The position numbers were made by a program, and so were the translations under genes. The notes beneath the pieces are model-generated. The model made no database searches. It was not told where the DNA came from and was given only the letters and a program-made list of their open reading frames with translations. From Cichorium intybus (Eukaryota; Streptophyta; Magnoliopsida; Asterales; Asteraceae), in the NCBI GenBank assembly GCA_023525715.1, contig CM042013.1, positions 82,209,994 through 82,273,993 on the forward strand: a DNA stretch of 64,000 nucleotides. The letters are read 5' to 3'. Shown here one piece after another: positions 1 through 11,503 of the stretch. Position 1 is the first letter of the stretch. Each line of letters starts with the position of its first letter.

Positions 1-330
1 TACCTAGTTTGGACCACATTTTTATTCGGTCTTTATTAAATGTTATTTCAAACATCTGCCAAATTGACAAACATTTATTATATATGGCGTACAACTCGGG
101 TTTTGCCAAAATCTTATTGTTGATTTCTTTTTATAAAGTATATGAAAGTGTACTGCTATAATAAACAAATCTATGAAAGTATATTGCTATTTCTCGCACT
201 TAATCATAACCCTGAAACTGCATTATAAGCCTCTAAACCCTTCTTTGTGGTATATTATATAATCCATTCCATATCTCTGATATTTTGTGAAATCACATGA
301 CACACACGCGATAGGGGTACGAGTGTGAGT
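1..330. other. intergenic, no gene seen
   Basis: AT-rich plant spacer. I see no open frame with family resemblance and no RNA gene. Confidence 0.5.
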
Positions 331-566
331 AGTTTGTTATTAATTGCTTCAATATTTATCAACATATCAAAATGGAAAACCAATAAATAGCAAAACGAAA
401 TTTTTTTATGTTAAAAATACGTAAAAGTTGTTCGGATTTACCTTTCGACCTCTTTAAGCATCTTCGCAGCATTTTTTTTTTTGAATTTTGACCACACTGT
501 AGTAAGAGACTTGCCATTAATAATTTATACAAAAAATACGGTATAAAATGGTGAAATTACATTGTC
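331..566 (+). repeat. 236-bp direct duplication, copy 1
   Basis: Begins agtttgttattaattgcttc and ends in acattgtc. It matches 1081-1316 almost base for base, including the poly-T run and the words around it. The two copies are 750 bp apart in the same orientation, so this looks like a local segmental duplication rather than a transposon end pair. The role is unknown. Confidence 0.85.
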
Positions 567-1080
567 CTTTTTTCTTTAGTTGGGTAAAAATGGAGCTTTA
601 ACGGTAAAAAAAAAACATGATACAAAAAATAGTCAAGTGGTTGAATGGGAAAGAAAACTCACCAGAAGAGAGTCTAAAGTTCCTGGAAACACGATTGAAG
701 AAAATAAATTAGATTCCAATTATAGCAATCTACTTTCGGAAAACTACCAAATTATGACCGTTTATTTTCAATTCTTCACATTACCACCTTGTATTTTGGA
801 AAAAGCTACCAATTATAGCAATGTAATTCGAATAAAATTCAGTTTTAACTGCCATAATTGGATAGATTTTTAAACTTATGATGTTCCAATAAGAAGAAAA
901 TGGAACTACAATGCCATAATTAGGGGTATTTTTGAAAGTGAAATGTCTTAAGAAGGAATACCATATGTTATATGCAACAATTTTTTCTACAACACGTATC
1001 ATCTGTAAATCTTTAATATTCAGCACCAATGAATTATGGGCTTACCAGAATATAAACTCCATCCTTCTTCATGACCCTAT
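567..1080. other. spacer between duplicated segments
   Basis: AT-rich. The phrase ccaattatagcaat occurs near 716 and near 809. A 97-codon frame at 580-873 shows no recognisable domain and starts inside the repeat context, so I do not call a gene. Confidence 0.4.
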
Positions 1081-1316
1081 AGTTTGTTATTAACTGCTTC
1101 AATATTTATCAACATATCAAAATGGAAAACCGATAAATAGCAAAACGAAATTTTTTTATGTTAAAAAATACGTAAAAATTGTTCGGATTTACCTTTTGAC
1201 CTCGTTAAGCATGTTGGCAGCATTTTTTTTTTTGAATTTTGACCACACTGTAGTAAGACACTTGCGATTAATGATTTATACAAAAAATACGGTACAAAAT
1301 GGTGAAATTACATTGT
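1081..1316 (+). repeat. 236-bp direct duplication, copy 2
   Basis: Second copy of the 331-566 segment, with a few substitutions and a one-base A-run difference. The flanks differ from copy 1. Confidence 0.85.
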
Positions 1317-4282
<2,966 letters not shown>

Positions 4283-4651
4283 TTACTTGTATGAGGACAT
4301 TCCAATGTCTTTTCGCTTCCGCCTTGACAGCGTCGTGCTCGCACGTTCTCCGACCAACAAAGCTCTGTTTCTGGTACTATTAACCCATTCACAAAGTTGT
4401 ATCAGCGTCACCACAGCGAACTCCTTTCCTTTCACTGATGTACTATCCCCTATCACTTCCAGCAAGGCAGCGATACCGCCTTCTTCAACGATTGAAGAAA
4501 AAAGACGGTGTGAATGAGTCACAGCGAAAGCCCTAAACATTGAAGAAGCATTCGTAGTTGTCGACAATCCTATGGAGAAAAGGCGGTGAAGCGGTGGAGC
4601 TGTAGTGATGGAGGAGAGAATTAGAATACGCAAAATCGAGAACGATCCCAC
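4283..4651 (-). pseudogene. armadillo-repeat / U-box-type fragment
   Basis: The 122-codon minus frame contains IVEEGGIAALLEVIG, then GKEFAVVTLIQLC, then NRALLVGE. In plant ARM-repeat and PUB (U-box) proteins, one repeat runs from an EEGGI-PALVE helix through GKEFA-LLQLC to a RN-LLVREG turn. Those proteins act in ubiquitin ligase or signalling complexes. Only about one and a half repeats are visible. The N-terminal part does not resemble the family, no U-box is seen, and after LLVGE the frame becomes basic and unlike the expected next repeat. The adjacent plus frame reads more repeat-like, which suggests a frameshift. I read this as a gene fragment or decayed gene. A real exon with introns on either side cannot be excluded. 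Confidence 0.5.
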
Positions 4652-5469
4652 ACTGGCCGGAGATCTTCGTTGTCCAGCAGAGTTGCAGGGGAGGAGCGGA
4701 GGAACAAACGGTGGTGGCGGATCTCAATTTGGATTGCAGGACGACGCAAAATCGAGAAAGTGTGGAGCGGCGATGGAACATCATTTGGGGAGGATGAGTG
4801 AGAGTAGAGAGGAAGGAAGCGGTGGTCGATGGTTTTGCAATGTAGAAGGCGCAAAATCCACGAAGATCCGACGAACGAAAAGATCGGATCCAGATCCAGT
4901 GGAAGATCCGCATGTCACAAATGGAAAAAAAGGTGCCCATGTCACAAAACAAAGGAAAAAATTACCCAAATTTATTAAGAGATAAATATGCAGCATATTT
5001 ATTTTTTAAATTTACTTTTTTCGAATTTCTTTCGAGTCAAGCGTATGATGAGTCCGTCCATGCCATTTTCGGCGATGGAGATGCTTTACCAAACACATAA
5101 ATCCAAACAGGGACATATTTGGCCACGATCCCTTCCTTCAAAAGTTTAATTTAATGCAACATACAAATGCACCATTCACTTGTACTGTAATGATCATCAA
5201 TATTCGAACATTACAAAGGCAATTGTACCTAGCTTACGCATCAACTGTTTCTATGTAACAGGTGACAACACTATATTGAAATATACTTGTAAACCCCGAT
5301 AATAATATTAAAAAATACAGTTATATATATCCAAAATTATTCACGTGCAACGAACAGCGTCAAATTACATATATTTACATAATTATGGTCATGGAATTGG
5401 AATGAAAAAGAAAGGGAAAGAAATAATTATACTATTTTTTCTTGGACCATGGCATCTTCTTCCTCTTCA
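4652..5469. other. GC-richer spacer and gene 3' flank
   Basis: 4652-4900 is richer in GC than the surroundings and has overlapping frames on both strands, none with a recognisable domain. It may be the decayed upstream part of the armadillo fragment. 5100-5469 is AT-rich and lies downstream of the BAHD gene, so it should hold that gene's 3' UTR and polyadenylation region. I see no decisive signal. Confidence 0.4.
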
Positions 5470-6861
5470 TCATGCGAGTTCCATTAGACCACCATTGAAG
5501 AGGGCTGTGAATTTAGTCATTTTAGCCTTAGAAAGAACCACCCCTATCTCAATTCCATCTTTCAAATCCCTACTTCCACATAAAGAAACCACATTACCTA
5601 TCCCCTTTTGATCACTTGATGAAAACTTCTCAACTTTAACGGCTTTCCCCCACCCAAAATCCATCCCATACGAATCAACTTTTGGTGAACCAAGAACCCT
5701 AATATTCAATTCATCCCATTCACAAATCCATCTCTCGGCCCCTCCTAACACGTCCATATCAAGCCTCTTGATCTCTTTTCCGATCGCTTTTGCTGCAAAA
5801 ACCACCCCATCTTCACCCAACAATTCCTTCCCAAGTTCACTACATCTCCCAAAAGCTATGCAATTCCCGAAATAACTCGAGGGTACTTCATACCCTAAAC
5901 GAGTAATTCCACCAGCGTTAAACCCTAAAGAGAGAGGAGTATTTTCAACCTTCGAATCATGGGTTTCTTCGATTTTAAGTATACAGATCCATATAAAAGA
6001 ACATGCACTCACATAGGGTGATAGATGTAGCGGCGGATCCTCGTTTATCATCTTGCATTTTGCGAGTATGTGGTGTTTGATCATGTTCATGTCGGACGAA
6101 CTCAGTATGAAAGTTGCGTGAACGACGTTTTGATCGAATTCTCCGTGGGAAACTTTTAGGGAATTCAATCGGTTCCACCATTGTTTCAAGAACGTCGTTT
6201 TAAGCGAATTGGGGTCTAAAATAACGCTCCGATCGAACCAAGGTTTAGACTTGAAGCCAAAAAAAGTTTCTTCTTTCAACAAAGATTTGCACACCGAAGC
6301 CCAACACTTCATGAACTGATCTAGGGTTCTTTCGTCAGCTGCTGCTTGTTGCACGGTGACTCCGATGGAATACCCTAAATCGCGAAAAAGAGTAACCTGA
6401 ATGGAGAGAAGAGGGAGGACGACAGTCACGTGGGGGTCACCTGTCATGGATGGGATTGGGAGTTTTGGAAGAAGTGAGTAAAGATTGGCCACTTTTCGTG
6501 GGTGGTTGCCGGAAAGATTGTTGATGTTGGCGTTTGACTCGGCAATGGTGAGTGAGACGGAGTCGCCTTTGTTGTAAACAATGTGAGGTTCAGCGGGAGG
6601 TGGTGGAGATGAGATGTTTCCGGCGAGAGGGTGGAAGTGGTGGAGGGTGACGGAGAGTGATTGTTTGAGGAGGGAGATTACGGTGGTGGCGGTGGATTTG
6701 AGCATAGGTTTTGGAAAGAAGAAAAGGGTTTGATTTGAAGGGTAGAGAAGCCATGGAATGTCGAAGAAGGTTAGGGGAAGTGAGATCGGAGGTATGATTG
6801 AATCTGGTGGTGGAGATACACTGCATTGTTCAATAATATTTACATGGAAGGGTACCGCCAT
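5470..6861 (-). CDS. BAHD acyltransferase, malonyltransferase-like
   Basis: BAHD enzymes move an acyl group from an acyl-CoA to a hydroxyl or amine in the cytosol. The anthocyanin/flavonoid-glucoside malonyltransferase clade is the best fit here. Seen in order: an N-terminal SPPPDS...SLPLTFFDIPWL block, LHHFHPLAGN, SACSFIWICILK, PSSYFGNCIAFG (the YFGNC signature of that clade), and DFGWG at residues 401-405, which keeps the fold. The frame opens at 6903, but the methionine at 6861 gives the usual N-terminus (MAVPFHVNIIEQ) and 463 residues, a normal family length. There is no intron, which is usual for this clade. The odd point is the HXXXD site, which reads Q172-A-A-A-D176: both usual histidines are CAA codons. 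The frame is otherwise open and well conserved, so this is either a catalytically altered member or a young inactive copy. Its acyl donor and acceptor cannot be read from sequence. Confidence 0.9.
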   Translation of the reverse strand: MAVPFHVNIIEQCSVSPPPDSIIPPISLPLTFFDIPWLLYPSNQTLFFFPKPMLKSTATTVISLLKQSLSVTLHHFHPLAGNISSPPPPAEPHIVYNKGDSVSLTIAESNANINNLSGNHPRKVANLYSLLPKLPIPSMTGDPHVTVVLPLLSIQVTLFRDLGYSIGVTVQQAAADERTLDQFMKCWASVCKSLLKEETFFGFKSKPWFDRSVILDPNSLKTTFLKQWWNRLNSLKVSHGEFDQNVVHATFILSSSDMNMIKHHILAKCKMINEDPPLHLSPYVSACSFIWICILKIEETHDSKVENTPLSLGFNAGGITRLGYEVPSSYFGNCIAFGRCSELGKELLGEDGVVFAAKAIGKEIKRLDMDVLGGAERWICEWDELNIRVLGSPKVDSYGMDFGWGKAVKVEKFSSSDQKGIGNVVSLCGSRDLKDGIEIGVVLSKAKMTKFTALFNGGLMELA

Positions 6862-6967
6862 TGAAGGTGGTTGTTGGTGGTGGCAGGTAGTTAGTAACCA
6901 CACCTGGAATATTGGAATCTCCTTGTCATTATGAGATTCTATTATAATGGTGTGTATCTGTTATAGC

Positions 6968-6976
6968 ATTTATATA
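6968..6976 (-). promoter_or_regulatory. TATA box of the BAHD gene
   Basis: On the minus strand this reads TTATATAAA, about 107 bp upstream of the ATG at 6861. That would leave a short 5' UTR. A CCACGT/ACGTGG core (ABRE or G-box-like) lies just upstream at 6982-6987. The positions are plausible but no start site is proven. Confidence 0.55.
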
Positions 6977-7437
6977 AGTAACCACGTTCACTGTTGCATC
7001 TTTTAATTTACCATATAAATCCTGATAATGACATAACGTATTATATGAAATATCTAGCATTTTAACAGAAAACCTAAACAAAAGCAATATATACCACTTG
7101 CATGAAACATTGAAAATAGGGAAAATGACTTATTAGGGTAACCAACTAGTTGATTTGTCCACGTTTAGTCACTTTCTTTTTTTTTTCGTGTTTTATTTGC
7201 CATTGAACTATCTATTTTGTTCATGATACATCCTTACGACCTATAATAGCAAGTTACAGCCTAATTGACATCTATTTTGTTCACATTTGGTCACTTTCGT
7301 TTTTTATTCGTGCTTTATTTGCAATTAATTTAATTTATTTTTCCATTTTTAATTTAATTTTCTATTTTTATTCGTGCAAATTTTCTATTTTTATTCGTGC
7401 TTTATTTGCCATTGAACTATCTATTTTGTTCAAAGTT

Positions 7438-7502
7438 GTTTTGCCCCGACAATCCACCTCTACCGTTACAAGCCAACGATTCAACCAACTAAGCATGCTA
7501 CG
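7438..7502 (-). other. degenerate tRNA-like segment, left arm
   Basis: On the minus strand it reads GCTTAGTTGGTTGAATCG (D-arm-like, close to the A box GCTCAGTTGGTTAGAGCG), then a loop CTTGTAA (UGU anticodon, Thr-like). The T-arm (GATTGTCGGGGC) departs from the B box GGTTCGANNCC. Unlikely to be a working tRNA. Confidence 0.35.
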
Positions 7503-7600
7503 AAAAAACATTTTGGGATTTTTATTTATAACTCATTTTTCCTTTTAAAAAAACACTTTGGGATTTTTATTTATAACTCATTTTAAAAAAAGTGTTTTTT

Positions 7601-7664
7601 CGTAGCATGCTTAGTTGGTTAAATCGTTGGCTTGTAACGGTGGAGGTGGATTGTCGGGGCAAAA
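7601..7664 (+). other. degenerate tRNA-like segment, right arm
   Basis: Inverted partner of 7438-7502: GCTTAGTTGGTTAAATCG followed by CTTGTAA and a weak T-arm. The acceptor stem does not pair convincingly. Confidence 0.35.
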
Positions 7665-8071
7665 TCCTTGAAATGTAATAAAAATGTAAAAGTCATTAAT
7701 AAAAATCATTAATAAAAAGTGGTGTGTTGTTTTCTTATTTATTTTTAATTAAAAGTCATTAATAAAAAAAATCCTTAAAATGTAATAAAAATGGAAAATA
7801 AATTAAAAATGGCAAAATAGTCATTTCAGATCTGTACAAATAAAAATGGAAAAATAAATTAAATTAATGGCAAATAAAGCACGAATAAAAAAGGAAAGTG
7901 ACCAAATGTGAACAAAATAGATGTCAATTAGGCTGTAACCTGCTATTACAGGTCGTAAGGATGTATCATAAACAAAATAGATAGTTCAATGGCAAATAAA
8001 GCACGAAAAAAAAGAAAGTGACTAAACGTGAACAAATCAACTAGTTGGTTACCCTAATAAGTCATTTTCCC

Positions 8072-9601
8072 TTATTAAAATATCACGAATAATTACAACC
8101 GTTCCATCTCTAATTAAAAACGTGGTTGGTAAGTATTTTCTTATTCGAAATACAATAATGCTTTGATTTAATTTGTTTTTCTAAAACATTAGGTAAAAAT
8201 ACATCTTTTAGCTGGAATTTGACGTAAGTTTATATTTTTATCTATTATTGACGTTACAAACAACATTAATGATACTAAATTTGATCGATATGCATGCATA
8301 TATAAGAAAAGGTGTCGGCCGATTAATTACTTCCTAGTTTTGGCAAGAAGGATATGGAGTGTGTGAAGATGGTTCCATCAGGATATGGAGTGTGTGAACA
8401 TGGTTCTAACTTATTAATATACAATTCTTAAATAATAAAAAATGTACAAATATATACATATATACTTTTTAAAACTTATATAGAGTTTTAAAAATATTCG
8501 TTATATTTATTATCCTTTTACTATCATTCAACAACCTGATAATTTTATTATTAAATAATCATAACCATATAAATTATTTGTAGGATCATTGATAAACTTG
8601 GTAACGAAAGTTATGGTTTTGTCACCATTTGATCACCAAATATCAAACTGTGGCATTGATGTCACATCCATTCGGACCAAAATTAATAACGCCTACAAAT
8701 TTTAGGAACTATTTTTGAAAATTGCTGGTAAATTGAAACAAAACAATAAACCTGAGACACTAATCATTCACAAAACCTTATAAGCTCTCCTCAACCTCCA
8801 TATTACTGACAACTTTACTCCATCTAACAACGTGTCATGCCGGTGCCGATGCCTAAAACCCCTCTACTCTTTACCTTTGACAATGATGCTTGTAGTCGCA
8901 CCTCTTTTCCGGAAATGATGATCGTACTTGCACTTTCGATGCTGACGCTTGTAATAGATTTGATGCCTCATCTACTCCGCTCTCTCATATGCCATCATTT
9001 TCCAACTTGAAGATTATTACTTTCCCTATAATGTAGGTAGATCATCCGCCTTGAAAAATCTTCCTCTCTTATCTTCGACTGCCTCAATCACGTCCATCTC
9101 CTTGATGGAATCCAACTAATTAACTTGATCACCTCCCCCACGATACTGTGTTCGTATGATAATCCTCAACTCTGACGGTGCATCTTCATCATAATTGTTA
9201 AAGTTCTTGAGATTCAATTAGATTCAACTTAAGCAACAATCATCGTCATGATTATAACAATTAGGGTTTATGATTTGGTAGCCTTGGGCTGATTTCTTTT
9301 TTTGTAACATAGTAGAAAGTCATATGTTGTGGTTTATATTTGTTGAAGATCTTGTTTGTTTATCTTTAAATTTTTTTAATGAAATTCTTTTTTGTTTAAT
9401 AATCTAATTAATGTTACTAGTGATGAAACGGGAGGATGTAGAGTTGGGAAAGTGAACACAAAAACAGAGAAGTTAAAGTTAAAATTTTGGTGGTGATGGT
9501 GGTGTGGGACCGCATTAAAATTTTAATGTTAAAACATAAAAAACCAAACACCGCCTAAGTAGCTTGCAATATGTGTTCAAAAGAAATTTTGCAAGACATG
9601 A
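8072..9601. other. intergenic, no gene supported
   Basis: AT-rich spacer. The stretch 8770-9250 is more balanced in base composition but is broken by stops in all frames I followed. The end (about 9480-9560) has the ccaaacaccgcc type of wording seen at MITE ends, which is not enough to call one. Confidence 0.4.
8349..8410 (+). repeat. 31-bp tandem duplication
   Basis: aggatatggagtgtgtgaag at 8349 is repeated at 8380 with single-base changes. Confidence 0.85.
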
Positions 9602-9941
9602 CTGAAAAGGCGATCATAATAACAAAACATATTTGCACAGCGAAGGACTTAACAAGATCAAATTATAAGTTCATACAAAACTCAAGCAAGCATCATGATG
9701 TTCATATAAAAGCATAACTAGGCTCATACAGTTCATAACAATTGTTGCAACTTAAAGGAAGAATCAGAAATTTATATATTTGTTTGGATGTAAGGACTCA
9801 TAGTAGAATCGCTCTAATGATTCACACCCAAGAACACTAGAAAACGAGACTGACAGAGGTTCTATTGGGAAGCAGGCCAGAGGCACAAACCCTAGAAGGG
9901 TTTCTGATTTCACCAACAGGGAGGAATAGGATGCGTAGGTA
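9602..9941 (-). mobile_element. C1 copia 3' LTR, distal fragment
   Basis: Reverse-complement LTR sequence of the family that is complete in sense at 37924-38637. Shared words include cgatcataataacaaaac, gattcacacccaagaacac and gactgacagaggttctattg. This piece overlaps in content with the C1 LTR piece starting at 21841 for roughly 120 bp, so the two are not a simple split of one LTR by the Athila insertion. Confidence 0.65.
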
Positions 9942-9970
9942 TACTTCATCGAAAGTCACAAACGAGACGG

Positions 9971-10241
9971 ACAGCATCGAAAGTCATGGACAATTCCTTA
10001 ATGGCCTTTAGAATCTGAATGAGTACGTACACTTCATTGTGGACAGAAAATTTTTAATCAATGGTTCTCTAAAAAGCCATGGATTCCAAAGAACATTTTG
10101 ATTATGTTTTCATGAACTATTTCACTCTAACTCATAGGGCAATAAGCTTTGAAACTGAACACAGTCAAAAATTATTTGTGTCTTAGTTAGAATTTATTAA
10201 AAACTCTCTTGCTTGGGGACAAGCAAGACACAAGTATGGGG
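9971..10241 (+). repeat. Athila internal 3' segment upstream of 5' LTR
   Basis: ggacagcatcgaaagtcatg and the following 270 bp match 20444-20716, the stretch directly before the 3' LTR, down to the polypurine tract (caagtatgggg here, caagtgtgggg there). Host DNA would be expected at this place. It shows that the left LTR is also the 3' LTR of a truncated upstream unit. Confidence 0.85.
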
Positions 10242-10440
10242 TGTTTGACAACGCCTAGTAATATCACATATTTTAGTCGTTGTTGAGCCCTATTCTTAGT
10301 GAAATTATATCATATATATCGTGGTATTCTCACTTTTCGTACCAGTAGTTGTTTGGAAGAAAATAATGAAAACAGGGACCAAAAGCGTGCAAATTGGAGG
10401 AAGTTTGAAGAAAAAGGCAAAATCAGGAAAATACGTACGC

Positions 10441-10556
10441 GCGCCGCGGAAATCAAGAAGGCGCGACGCGGATCTAAGGCGGTGGAACAAATTCAAATGC
10501 CGATAAAACGGGAAAAGATTAGTACGCGCGCCACGGAAACCATAAATGCGCGGCGC
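10441..10556 (+). promoter_or_regulatory. GCGNCGC quartet in 5' LTR
   Basis: Four copies of the odd palindrome GCGNCGC in two pairs: GCGCCGC at 10441 with GCGACGC at 10463, and GCGCCAC at 10528 with GCGGCGC at 10550. Each pair is 22 bp apart start to start. The quartet ends 20 bp before the TATA box. A regulatory role is inferred from position and spacing only. Confidence 0.6.
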
Positions 10557-10576
10557 AGCTGCGGGAATTTTGTAAC

Positions 10577-10584
10577 TATAAATA
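10577..10584 (+). promoter_or_regulatory. TATA box of Athila 5' LTR
   Basis: TATAAATA followed by GAGGC, in the U3/R part of the LTR. The matching place in the 3' LTR (21052-21059) reads TACAAATA. Confidence 0.7.
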
Positions 10585-11360
10585 GAGGCTTTTTCAGCCG
10601 AAAACCCGAGCAAAACCCTGGTGAAAAATCGACCTCAAGGCTCTTTGACTCCGAGATTAAGCTTCTGCAACTTCATATTTGGTATTTCTATGTTTTAGAA
10701 TTTATTTTCCTTTAGCTAGATAGTTAGAATTGAGTAGCTAGTATCTTTGGGAGTGACAACCACTGATATTGGGCTTTAGTTTATGTTTTTGAATCATTTG
10801 GTTACTGTTTGTACTCGTGAATCTGACTTTGGTTTATGATAATCATTTGGTTACAAGTAATTTTGGTTTTTTCGGTATTTTATGCTTGATATTGGATTGT
10901 GCTTGTTGTTTGGTGTTTGGATGTTTGTATGACCTTGTTTGGACTGAATTCCTTTGCTGATTTCAGTAGCCAACTAGGGTTAGCTTTGTGGGTTGAACTT
11001 TAGCCAGTGATTGTTCAGTTGGACCTTAGTTATTGCTGTAGTTTATGCCTTGGTTTATGTTTGATTGTTTGCTTCTGAATTAGAGATGTACTTCTGATTT
11101 CAGTAAGTGACTAGGTTTGTTTGGAGTTTAGTTTAGGTTTATGTTTGGTTGGAATTGTTTCAGTTTATGTTTTCTGGGATTAGTAGTCAAAAGCTTAAGA
11201 ACTAAGTCCTCTGACTATAGCATGACACTATAGTTGGTAATCTGTCACCTGACTTGACCACGTAACTCCTGTGGATCGACCCTGACTTCCATTGTGCTAA
11301 GTGAGTGTGTTAGGTATTTCTTAGTTTTGACCGCATGACGACCGCTGCGATGTCAAATTT

Positions 11361-11378
11361 TGGCGCCGTTGCCGGGGA
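11361..11378 (+). promoter_or_regulatory. primer binding site, tRNA-Asp
   Basis: TGGCGCCGTTGCCGGGGA, complementary to the 3' end of plant tRNA-Asp, five bases after the LTR. This is the usual Athila primer site. Confidence 0.92.
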
Positions 11379-11503
11379 GTTGTGAGCTTAAGATTAGGTG
11401 ATTAGTAGGAACTTTAGTTTCTGATTTTTTGTGAGTTTCATTTGGTTAGTATTTATTTATTTTTTTTTTGCTTTTTGATTTTGTAGGCGTGTTGCATTAG
11501 TGC

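Larger units (their letters stand above)
7119..8071. mobile_element. foldback Mutator-like element (long TIRs)
   Basis: The left end GGGAAAATGACTTATTAGGG is mirrored by the right end, which closes in CCCTAATAAGTCATTTTCCC. The complementarity runs for about 200 bp inward and resumes in the centre, so almost the whole 953 bp folds on itself. Long TIRs that start GGGAAAATGAC are typical of plant Mutator-like elements. No transposase frame is present, so it is non-autonomous. A 9-bp target duplication is not clear: ttgaaaata on the left and ttattaaaa on the right agree at only six positions. It lies about 140 bp upstream of the BAHD TATA box. Confidence 0.75.
10242..11355 (+). repeat. Athila 5' LTR
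   Basis: Starts TGTTTGACAACGCC and ends TGCGATGTCA (TG...CA), 1114 bp. It matches 20717-21840 nearly throughout; the other copy has about 10 extra bases (near 21550). A 138-codon frame inside it is present in both LTRs but has no domain. Confidence 0.92.

Noticed and set aside
580..873. 97-codon plus-strand frame
   Set aside because: Low complexity, no domain, sits between duplicated AT-rich segments.
4605..4985. 126-codon plus-strand frame
   Set aside because: Antisense to the GC-richer armadillo area, basic low-complexity composition, no family resemblance.
7110..8080. 9-bp target duplication of the foldback element
   Set aside because: ttgaaaata and ttattaaaa agree at only six of nine positions in an AT-rich setting.
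10299..10715. 138-codon frame kept in both Athila LTRs
   Set aside because: It lies across the U3 region with the TATA box and the GCGNCGC quartet. Conservation between LTRs of one element is expected without coding. No domain is seen.
11361..11378. tRNA gene at the GGCGCCGTTGCCGGGG word
   Set aside because: Only the 18 bases complementary to a tRNA 3' end are present; it is a primer binding site.
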